From Acetobacter lambici (GTDB lineage: Bacteria > Pseudomonadota > Alphaproteobacteria > Acetobacterales > Acetobacteraceae): DNA of 50,024 nt. The DNA is taken from assembly GCF_011516885.1 (NCBI RefSeq), contig NZ_WOTD01000019.1, positions 1 through 50,024 of the forward strand, read 5' to 3'. Both the position numbers and the translations under genes were made by a program. This document shows, in pieces, positions 7,477 through 13,395 of the stretch (positions within the stretch are counted from its first letter, which is position 1; each line of letters begins with the position of its first letter). The notes under the pieces are model-generated. The model was not told the origin of the DNA and did not search any database. It was given only the letters and a program-made list of their open reading frames with translations.

Positions 7477-7933
7477 CATCAGAATGACCTACGACAATCA
7501 ACAGCAGAGGGCTGATATCGACCTTGAAAGCCTCTTGGGAACGAACATCACTGTTGATGTGCAGACAGGTTACGACCTCTCAACTGCCTGCATGATATCC
7601 CTGATGACTGATCGAGTAGCTGACACAGACTGGACACTGAGCATTGATCAGAGGGGCTGGTGGGCTGATGCCTATAGAGAGCAACCAATCGGTTCTCGTA
7701 TCTGGCAACTGGAACTTATGAGCGTTGATGATCCGAATGAGTATCTATTAAGAACAAAAGCCTATTGCGAAGAAGCCCTTCAATGGCTTGTTGATGATGG
7801 TATCGCTCAGTCGGTATCTGCCAGTGCTTATTTCACAGATACCACGAAGAGAAACATCGGAGCGGACATCATTGTAACGAAGGCCAATGGCCTAACTGAG
7901 CAGTTCTCTTATGTGTGGGATCAGAGCTTATAA
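7469..7933 (+). CDS. Mu gp46-like baseplate protein
   Basis: A 154-residue protein (start chosen at 7469 for the AAGGGG site). It matches the GP46 family layout: an early D-I-D-L segment, L-S-T-A-C-M-I-S-L-M-T-D-R-x-A, the near-invariant R-G-W-W-A-D-A, G-S-R-I-W-Q-L-E-L, then E-A-L-Q-W-L-V-D-D-G-I-A. In Mu, gp46 lies in the baseplate region next to gp45 and gp47; here those neighbours are absent and the gene ends the rightward small-gene cluster. This supports a Mu/P2-like contractile tail ancestry for the element. Confidence 0.85.
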   Translation: MADIRMTYDNQQQRADIDLESLLGTNITVDVQTGYDLSTACMISLMTDRVADTDWTLSIDQRGWWADAYREQPIGSRIWQLELMSVDDPNEYLLRTKAYCEEALQWLVDDGIAQSVSASAYFTDTTKRNIGADIIVTKANGLTEQFSYVWDQSL

Positions 7934-7981
7934 CGCTTCTTCCCCTATCAGACGAAGCGTTCCGGGTGTCTGCTTTTGAAG

Positions 7982-8019
7982 CGGATATTGGTGGGCATCT
8001 CTATACCCACCAATATCCG
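7982..8019. terminator. Hairpin between convergent genes
   Basis: A perfect 14-bp stem (CGGATATTGGTGGG with its complement) and a 10-base loop lies between the convergent gp46-like and AAA genes. A second 8-bp hairpin (AACGCTTC/GAAGCGTT, 7932-7961) directly follows the gp46 stop. Neither is followed by a clear U-run, so these may be factor-dependent or bidirectional terminators. Confidence 0.55.
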
Positions 8020-8051
8020 TTGTGTTTGCGACTTGCTCTCTACCTACCCAT

Positions 8052-8654
8052 TCACAGGGTAGCTAGTAACCTGAGCATTTGACGGTAATCAGTCGCATGG
8101 TTCCTGATTCTGCTCAACTCCACCGATGTGAGTTTCCGGCTTTTTGCAGCACATTGAACCTCAGCCCATTTGACTAGTTTGTCGGGAGACAGCGTAGACC
8201 ACTGAACTTCTTGGAACCGGCTCAAAAGAGCGTTGTCCAACTTGTCCTTGTGGTTCGTCGTCATGATGATAGGCGTCCCATCCGGTAGCTGGTCCAACAG
8301 ACCTTTGAGTACCTTCATGGAATCGACGGACAAGCAGTCCACCTCATCAATAATCATGACCCTTTGATCTTGGGAGTTATTGCCCACCAGTTTCAACGCG
8401 TCGATAACCGACCTCAGGGAAGAGATGTCCCGTGAAGCCGCTGCATTGAACGTAACCGCATCAAAAGACCAGTTAATGTCTAGAATACGACTTTTTAACA
8501 ATGTTTCAGCAGCCGTAGACTTGCCTGTGCCTGGGGGACCATAGAGCAAGAGCCAATGGATATTGCCATCCACAAACGCCTTACACCAATGCTCTGCGGC
8601 GGTAGTGGGGAACACTAAGTCCCCCACCCCCACTGGTTTTGCAATCGCGACCAT
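8052..8654 (-). CDS. AAA+ ATPase, clamp-loader-like
   Basis: A 200-residue AAA+ core: Walker A G-P-P-G-T-G-K-S-T at residues 39-47, Walker B V-M-I-I-D-E-V-D at 99-106, sensor-1 T-T-N at 132-134 and an S-R-F arginine finger at 145-147. The segment order is that of replication factor C small subunits and phage T4 gp44-type clamp loaders, but the C-terminal collar domain is missing or very short. It is coupled to the upstream gene by a TGATG overlap, so the two products are likely partners. It could serve replication, or act as a remodelling ATPase; no polymerase or sliding clamp gene is in view. Confidence 0.8.
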   Translation of the reverse strand: MVAIAKPVGVGDLVFPTTAAEHWCKAFVDGNIHWLLLYGPPGTGKSTAAETLLKSRILDINWSFDAVTFNAAASRDISSLRSVIDALKLVGNNSQDQRVMIIDEVDCLSVDSMKVLKGLLDQLPDGTPIIMTTNHKDKLDNALLSRFQEVQWSTLSPDKLVKWAEVQCAAKSRKLTSVELSRIRNHATDYRQMLRLLATL

Positions 8655-9508
8655 CAGACCATCTCCCTTTCTGACGCCATTTCAGCGTCTTCAGCGGCAA
8701 TCTGGCTTTTCAGCAAAGAGTCTTTAGCGGCGGCAGTATTGATGACCGCACTAATGATCTCCGGCTGACGATTCAAGCCGACGACCTCAAGGGTATCACC
8801 CTTGGCACGACAGAGTGCTACGTAGAAACCCTCTTTACTGACGGGTTGCGACAGCGGATCAACTTTAAATGTCGCAAAGACATTGTCGGTCTTAGCAAAG
8901 TAGGAACTGGCTCGTTCTTTGAACTTCGCAGTCGCATCAACGATATTGATAGCCTCTTGTGAGACATTTACCGCTCCTGCGACGTCGCCTTTGATGGCCT
9001 TCTGAAGTTCATTGAACGACTGGAACTCATCTAAACGCGCCAAACGCTCATCGAGAGTGTATCCGAGCTTCTGAATATACTCGACTGCCTTATTGAGCCG
9101 AGTCTTCGCGGAGCCCGTGATTTCCTGCGACGAACCCTTCTTCAACACGGCATTAAGGGCAATCGTGATATGAGCCGGATCAAGGGGCCGATCCGCCTTC
9201 TTCTTCAAACTATTTTTGAACTGATCGCTCTGATGTTCGATCAAAGCAGTACGGATTGCCGCTTCGAACTGGCGATCCATCAGAACCACACAGACCGCCA
9301 CGGTCTGTAGCCAGCCTTTTCGCACTGTCTCGATACCGAGATGGATGTCCTTGATGCCCTGAACACCGGCCTGCATGAGGTCCGAGTAGGCGATGTTGCG
9401 ATATTCCGCGACATCAGAACGTCCTACGATGCCTTCAAAAAGGCGGTAGGGTTTCGTATGAGTATTACCAATAGACATGCTGTTTGCATGAGAGTTTACT
9501 TTAGCCAT
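8654..9508 (-). CDS. Hypothetical partner of the AAA+ ATPase (284 aa)
   Basis: The ATG at 9508 is chosen for AGGAGG five bases upstream; the frame extends slightly further. The protein is mostly helical, basic in the first half, with several K-K-K and R-L-x-R-L-D segments, and I recognise no family. Being the first gene of a two-gene operon with the AAA+ ATPase, it is likely expressed with it and may be its substrate or adaptor. The ~250 bases upstream (9509-9754) contain an inverted repeat ATTCGGA/TCCGAAT (9617-9641 region) that could be an operator. Confidence 0.6.
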   Translation of the reverse strand: MAKVNSHANSMSIGNTHTKPYRLFEGIVGRSDVAEYRNIAYSDLMQAGVQGIKDIHLGIETVRKGWLQTVAVCVVLMDRQFEAAIRTALIEHQSDQFKNSLKKKADRPLDPAHITIALNAVLKKGSSQEITGSAKTRLNKAVEYIQKLGYTLDERLARLDEFQSFNELQKAIKGDVAGAVNVSQEAINIVDATAKFKERASSYFAKTDNVFATFKVDPLSQPVSKEGFYVALCRAKGDTLEVVGLNRQPEIISAVINTAAAKDSLLKSQIAAEDAEMASEREMV

Positions 9509-9693
9509 AATGGCCTCCTTGCTTGTGTTTAACAATTACTTGGTTTATCCAAGATCATTCAGCATTGTCTGCCTTTGATTATTTGGTTTTACCATGTTTA
9601 TATTTTGTCGCCACAAATTCGGATATTGAGTAACTCCGAATAAACAATGATATGTTTTCTGGAAATGGCTGTTTTCTGCGGAAAACATGAATG

Positions 9694-9732
9694 TAGAAAA
9701 AATCCCTATGCTAGGTTTTTAGCATAGGGATT
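9694..9732 (-). terminator. Rho-independent terminator of integrase 1
   Basis: A perfect 13-bp inverted repeat (9701-9713 with 9720-9732, arm AATCCCTATGCTA) with a 6-base loop; on the minus strand the stem is followed directly by a run of Ts. It lies 23 bases past the integrase 1 stop. Adjacent is a small GTTTTC/GAAAAC hairpin (9671-9686). Confidence 0.85.
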
Positions 9733-9754
9733 GGCATCGATATGGCTTAGAAAA

Positions 9755-10981
9755 TCAGAAAATGCTTGTTGAACGGAGAGCCTTAAGGGCTTCATCTGCT
9801 TGATTATGCTGAATTCCATACACTTTTTCTAACTGGTAGAGACTCATTCCAACGTTTTCGGCTACCATACTGTTATAGCCAATGCTCTTGATGACACTAT
9901 GGACATAAAATGTTCTGATAGCAGCGAGCGTTCGTGGCTCACCGTCCTCGTCATCGATCAGGTTACATTTTTTAATTCCGTCTAAAACCTTATCAGCCAC
10001 GTTCTTGATGTGCTGACCTTTAGCATTGCGCCAAATGTGGTCTTTTTCGCGAAAATCTAATTTCATCAGTAATTGAATACAGATTAATACGTTGAAGAGA
10101 GTAGCCAGTCCAATAAGTGGCACTACAGTTCTTGGTTTTGTCCTATGTCGAATTTTTATGAAAATCTGATCTGGTTTATCAATTGATCTACCGTCTAGAT
10201 AAATACCAATCATATCTGACCATCTTAGGTTTGTGCATTCCTCGACAGTCATACCCGTATGAGTAAGCAACAGAAAGAAAAGCAATATCATAAGCTGTGA
10301 ATGAGCATATTGCTTTTCGAATGACTTCGATGTTTTATCTTGGTGATCCTCCCAATCTTTTTGTAGATATAGAAACACCTGTCTAATTTCTTCGCGTTTG
10401 AAACTTGATATTTTTTTTCTCTGGGTGATTTTTGTCGATTTTATTTCAGGGCTTGTCGTAATGTAATGCTTATCTCGACAGAATTTCAAAAAACTTTTTA
10501 GAACACTATAATCGGCCCTTAGTGTAGAAGCTGATGGTTCGGCTCTTATGACTTTGCGTTTTATAAGTGTTCCATTACGTTCGAACTCTATGTAATTAAT
10601 GTTGCGACCCGGCCCTTCTGTCCAATACGTTTTCCTCCAAAGACGATACTTGTCAATTTCAGTCTGCGTAATATGTGTAGGTAACTCTTCTCCCCAAAAC
10701 CCAACGATATAACGAGTTAATATGGATTGTTGAGACTGAGTGAGTGTGCCCGCTTTTATTTGTTCTGTTGCGATGTCACGGACTGTTTTTTGTTCTTTTG
10801 GGATTTTTATATTATTGGCGCTGCGCCAAATATCGACAGCTATCTGTTCTGCTGCATGTTTGTCGTCTGTTCCAAGAGCAATGCGCTTCTGCCCCTGCCC
10901 CTTTACAGAGAATCTCACATACCAATTTTTCGTATTGGTAGGTTGATAAACAGTGAAAGGGGCTTTTCCAGAGGTCGTCAT
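9755..10981 (-). CDS. Tyrosine recombinase (integrase 1), degenerate active site
   Basis: A 408-residue tyrosine recombinase. N-terminal SAM-like region, then the W-R-x-x-Y-W-T-E-G-P-G-R motif (115-126) shared with integrase 2, and a C-terminal catalytic domain. In the first catalytic box the expected T-G-M-R reads T-G-M-T (Thr245 in place of Arg); the second box keeps Arg356 (A-A-I-R-T) but has Thr instead of His after it; Tyr388 (L-E-K-V-Y-G) is present. Loss of the first Arg usually abolishes strand cleavage, so this may be an inactive paralog with a DNA-binding or regulatory role, or a recombination directionality partner. No strong ribosome binding site is seen at the ATG. Confidence 0.85.
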   Translation of the reverse strand: MTTSGKAPFTVYQPTNTKNWYVRFSVKGQGQKRIALGTDDKHAAEQIAVDIWRSANNIKIPKEQKTVRDIATEQIKAGTLTQSQQSILTRYIVGFWGEELPTHITQTEIDKYRLWRKTYWTEGPGRNINYIEFERNGTLIKRKVIRAEPSASTLRADYSVLKSFLKFCRDKHYITTSPEIKSTKITQRKKISSFKREEIRQVFLYLQKDWEDHQDKTSKSFEKQYAHSQLMILLFFLLLTHTGMTVEECTNLRWSDMIGIYLDGRSIDKPDQIFIKIRHRTKPRTVVPLIGLATLFNVLICIQLLMKLDFREKDHIWRNAKGQHIKNVADKVLDGIKKCNLIDDEDGEPRTLAAIRTFYVHSVIKSIGYNSMVAENVGMSLYQLEKVYGIQHNQADEALKALRSTSIF

Positions 10982-11061
10982 AGTTAGGGTGTCCGTAAGC
11001 CAAGAAAGATGAACTCTGATACACAGATCGTCGTAGAGGAAGTGGCCAAACAGGCAACCCC

Positions 11062-11286
11062 TTAACCCACAAATGAGACGAGCGCTCTCAATCGATCCAT
11101 TAGCTGCGTTTCCGACAATCCCTTAATAACCTCACGATTGTAGAACAGGTTCTTGCCGTCTGTTTCCATACAGATATCGTCATCGACTTCTACGAGAGTT
11201 AGTGGCGTTAATAGATTTCCTATTTCCGGCTCATGAAATAAAAACATAACTCTCGCCTGAACTATCAATCTAACAACTGGGTCCAT
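11062..11286 (-). CDS. Small protein resembling the N-terminus of VWA-like metallopeptidases
   Basis: A 74-residue protein; ATG at 11286 has AGGAG seven bases upstream. The order A-R-V-M-F-L ... L-T-P-L ... M-E-T-D-G-K-N-L-F-Y-N-R-E ... L-S-E-T-Q-L resembles the conserved N-terminal domain (DUF2201_N type) of VWA-like putative metallopeptidases (a-T-D-G-r-x-L-y-y-n-p-e-f ... L), which usually continue into an H-E-x-x-H zinc site. Here the frame stops before that site, so it is either truncated or a stand-alone domain. It lies upstream of integrase 1 in the same direction. Confidence 0.45.
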   Translation of the reverse strand: MDPVVRLIVQARVMFLFHEPEIGNLLTPLTLVEVDDDICMETDGKNLFYNREVIKGLSETQLMDRLRALVSFVG

Positions 11287-11414
11287 CTCGAAACTCCTGC
11301 AAAAGCCCTCAGAGTCCTCTATAGAGCTTCTGAGCCTTTGCACGCTACATTGGAGCAAAAACACCTTAGCCCTTACGAGCGGGGCTTATAGGGTATTACT
11401 GATATTATTGGGTG

Positions 11415-11443
11415 TTGACAGCCCTTTGCTGCTTGGGTAAGAG
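11415..11443 (+). promoter_or_regulatory. Predicted promoter of the intron-containing tRNA-Thr
   Basis: TTGACA at 11415-11420, a 17-base spacer and a weak TAAGAG at 11438-11443. A start near 11450 would lie a few bases before the tRNA 5' end at 11454. The tRNA therefore seems to be transcribed independently of the integrases. Confidence 0.5.
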
Positions 11444-11453
11444 CGCAGGCAAT

Positions 11454-11744
11454 GCTGGTTTAGCTCAGTTGGTAGAGCAACCGCCTTGAATTACGAGTGC
11501 CTAAGGGGAAACCCTTGGAGTAGAACGAGCCAAATTCGGTGAAGGCTTAGGGAGTAATCCCATGCTAATACCGAGCGAAGCCTAGGAAACTAGGAACGTG
11601 TAGAGACTAGACGGTTCGCACCTAACGGCTTCGGCTTATGGTGAAGGTATAGTCCAGACCACGAACAGACATTTGTCTGGCGGCGAAAGTCGAAGTGGGA
11701 AGGTAAGCGGTAGGTCGTGAGTTCGAGTCCCACAACCAGCACCA
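11454..11744 (+). tRNA. tRNA-Thr(UGU) split by a group I intron
   Basis: Exons at 11454-11487 and 11703-11744 join to a complete tRNA with encoded CCA. Acceptor arms GCTGGTT/AACCAGC pair 7 of 7, D arm GCTC/GAGC, anticodon stem ACCGC/GCGGT pairs 5 of 5, and the loop becomes CTTGTAA, giving anticodon UGU (Thr, reads ACA and by wobble ACG). The intron lies after U34. The T stem GTGAG/CCCAC has one A-C mismatch. The gene is inside the mobile element, not in the chromosome proper. A hairpin at 11751-11769 follows. Confidence 0.9.
11488..11702 (+). ncRNA. Group I self-splicing intron (215 nt) in tRNA-Thr
   Basis: The interruption between U34 and G35 has the group I hallmarks: the 5' exon ends in U, the intron ends in G (11702), the R element carries GACTA (11605-11609) and the S element reads AAGGTATAGTCC with TAGTC (11650-11654), pairing as P7. 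A segment AATACCGAGCGAAGCC upstream resembles the conserved Q region. Exon CUU can pair with GAG at 11495-11497 as P1 with the expected U-G at the splice site. There is no open reading frame inside. Size is in the range of small bacterial tRNA introns (Azoarcus tRNA-Ile, Agrobacterium tRNA-Arg). By one base the splice positions are ambiguous because G occurs at both ends. Confidence 0.9.
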
Positions 11745-11750
11745 TGTGAC

Positions 11751-11769
11751 CCCGGCCTTTATGGCCGGG
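11751..11769. terminator. Hairpin after the tRNA
   Basis: CCCGGCC, 5-base loop, GGCCGGG: a 7-bp GC stem between the tRNA 3' end and the integrase 2 stop. No U-run follows on either strand; it may stop transcription from both sides or help 3' processing. Confidence 0.5.
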
Positions 11770-11777
11770 CTACACAC

Positions 11778-13091
11778 TCAATCATCATCACTAATTCTAA
11801 CTGCCAGTTCGGAAGCGTACATCTTCCATTCAGGTTGTAGCTGTTCTGCGAGTTGTTCTGATGTTGCGTCAACATAGAACTCTTGGAGCATTTTGGGACT
11901 CGTGCCCATATTATGAGCCAAAGCGTAAAATGGTACCTTAGCGATAATCATCTGTGTGGCGAAGAAGTGCCGTAGGGAATAAGCGGAACGCTTTGCTCCT
12001 GTGTAGTCATATAAAAGGCCAGCTTCTTCCAATAAGGCATCGAGTCCATTTCGGAATGATCTTTGAACATTCCCTCTGCTGTTTATGAATGGCGACTCGG
12101 TAGGTAAGGGGTTTCTGCCAAGCTCTTCTCTGCACAAATCCCATAAGTGTTGGATTGACCAATAGACCTCTGGCATCGGTACGATGGTTCTGTTTTTGTC
12201 CTTGCCGTGGACTTGTAAGCGAATCCGTTTCCCGCAAGCCAAACGGGCATCGTCACTGCTACTGTCGATATTGGGTTTAAAATGAAGAATGTCTTTCCAC
12301 AGAAGGTTTGCTGCTTCTGGTGGTCTCATTCCCGTAAAAGCCATTAATTCAACATAAGCACGGAGCCTTAGCCGATCTCTTCTGACTCTTGGGTGTAAAA
12401 ACTCGTCGCCTACTGCTCTACGAGTCGCTACGATATTAAGTCTTCCGTATTCCTCCCATGTAAAACTCGGTCTGGGATTGGGCTTGATGGGTTGAGAGTT
12501 GACCTCAATGACTTCGTTTATAAAGCCTTCACGACGAAGCCATGTGAAGAAGGATCGCAAGGCCATGGCTTCATCAGCCTTAGTTGATCCACTCGGCGGT
12601 TTACGTGACCTTTGACTGACGGGTCTTGTTATCGTTTTACCATCACGAACATAAGGGATTGTTTTAATGTCTCGACCCGGCCCCTCAGTCCAATAGACAT
12701 TGCGCCAGTCCCAATATCTATCGACTTTGGTACTTGTTATATGTGTGACGCTTTCTTTCTCAAAAAACTCACGAATGTATCGATTCGTGATGCCGTAGAG
12801 GTTCTTAAATTTCTTCTCGGAAATTATGCCGTTTTCCATCTGCTTGCGTTGATAGCGAAGGTATGAATCCAAGCATTCATTGAAGGACTTAGGCTTTGCC
12901 TTGATACCAAGTTTATCATTGTGGACAGCTTGCGCGTAGAATTCGAAGGCTAGTTTTGCGGCTTCTCGTTCGTCTCTCGTACCTAGCGATTTAATGATCT
13001 GGCCCTGGCCCCTTATTGAGAACCTTACCCAATAAGTCGTACCTCTTTTGAAGAGGCGATAAGGCGTTACGCTATCGTAATGCACTGTCAT
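11778..13091 (-). CDS. Tyrosine recombinase (integrase 2), intact active site
   Basis: A 437-residue site-specific integrase (ATG at 13091 preferred because GGGGC precedes it by nine bases; an alternative start lies six codons upstream). Catalytic residues are present: Arg256 in F-T-G-M-R-P-P-E, Arg374-His375 in Y-S-L-R-H-F-F-A-T, and the nucleophile Tyr406 in M-L-Q-E-F-Y. The N-M-G-T-S variant of the box before the Tyr occurs in many proteobacterial integrases of this type. It shares the W-R-x-x-Y-W-T-E-G-P-G-R motif (129-140) with integrase 1. It is read away from the tRNA-Thr half-gene 130 bases upstream and is the likely enzyme for integration there. Confidence 0.92.
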   Translation of the reverse strand: MTVHYDSVTPYRLFKRGTTYWVRFSIRGQGQIIKSLGTRDEREAAKLAFEFYAQAVHNDKLGIKAKPKSFNECLDSYLRYQRKQMENGIISEKKFKNLYGITNRYIREFFEKESVTHITSTKVDRYWDWRNVYWTEGPGRDIKTIPYVRDGKTITRPVSQRSRKPPSGSTKADEAMALRSFFTWLRREGFINEVIEVNSQPIKPNPRPSFTWEEYGRLNIVATRRAVGDEFLHPRVRRDRLRLRAYVELMAFTGMRPPEAANLLWKDILHFKPNIDSSSDDARLACGKRIRLQVHGKDKNRTIVPMPEVYWSIQHLWDLCREELGRNPLPTESPFINSRGNVQRSFRNGLDALLEEAGLLYDYTGAKRSAYSLRHFFATQMIIAKVPFYALAHNMGTSPKMLQEFYVDATSEQLAEQLQPEWKMYASELAVRISDDD

Positions 13092-13109
13092 GCTGTTGCT
13101 GCCCCGCAT

Positions 13110-13129
13110 TGTATTAGCTTTGTATTAGC
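13110..13129. repeat. Tandem TGTATTAGC repeats near the integrase start
   Basis: TGTATTAGC occurs at 13110-13118 and 13121-13129, 11 bases apart, just upstream of the integrase 2 start, between the gene and the tRNA half. A related TTAGCG occurs near 13185. Such short repeats beside a core site are typical of arm-type integrase or excisionase binding sites; this role is inferred. Confidence 0.35.
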
Positions 13130-13217
13130 GTAAAGCCGTGTTTTGGGGAGGGCAACGCCTAATTATTTTCAGTAATAACAATTAGTTAGCGTCAAGGTGG
13201 TGCCGTAGTTGCGTAAG

Positions 13218-13254
13218 TTACAAGGCGGTTGCTCTACCACTGAGCTATAAGGGC
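13218..13254 (-). other. 5' half of a chromosomal tRNA-Thr(UGU): right attachment junction
   Basis: Read on the minus strand, 13254 to 13218 gives a tRNA 5' part: acceptor GCCCTTA, TA, D arm GCTC ... GAGC, anticodon stem ACCGC and loop CTTGTAA (anticodon UGU). After A38 the sequence departs: the expected GCGGT is replaced by CTTAC, and no T arm or acceptor 3' strand follows. The D-arm end through anticodon loop matches the spliced element tRNA over about 21 bases. The tRNA 5' end faces the chromosome (cysS side), so this is the junction between host and element; the 3' half should be at the other end of the element, outside the window. Confidence 0.8.
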
Positions 13255-13282
13255 ACATGCACATATTCTGCGCTAAGGCCGG

Positions 13283-13313
13283 ACTATAAGCGATAAAAGG
13301 GTAAGAGCGTCAA
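13283..13313 (-). promoter_or_regulatory. Promoter of the disrupted host tRNA-Thr, now reading into integrase 2
   Basis: On the minus strand TTGACG (13313-13308) is followed after 18-19 bases by TTATAGT (13289-13283), about 25-30 bases before the tRNA 5' end. The tRNA is cut, so transcripts continue across the junction into integrase 2, which has the same orientation 127 bases further on. Confidence 0.5.
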
Positions 13314-13395
13314 GTCCTGTTTTTTGGAATAATCGCGGTTTTTTTGGCCCATACACATATTGCATCGTTTTCGTGGGTGGCGCATCTAGGCGGAC

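Noticed and set aside
10812..11072. 86-codon minus-strand frame between integrase 1 and the 74-residue gene
   Set aside because: Overlaps the start of integrase 1 in another frame; no ribosome binding site and Cys/Arg-rich shadow-like content.
1..13254. CRISPR array or insertion sequence
   Set aside because: The only regular repeats are three 11-mers without spacers of CRISPR length, and no transposase or terminal inverted repeats are seen.
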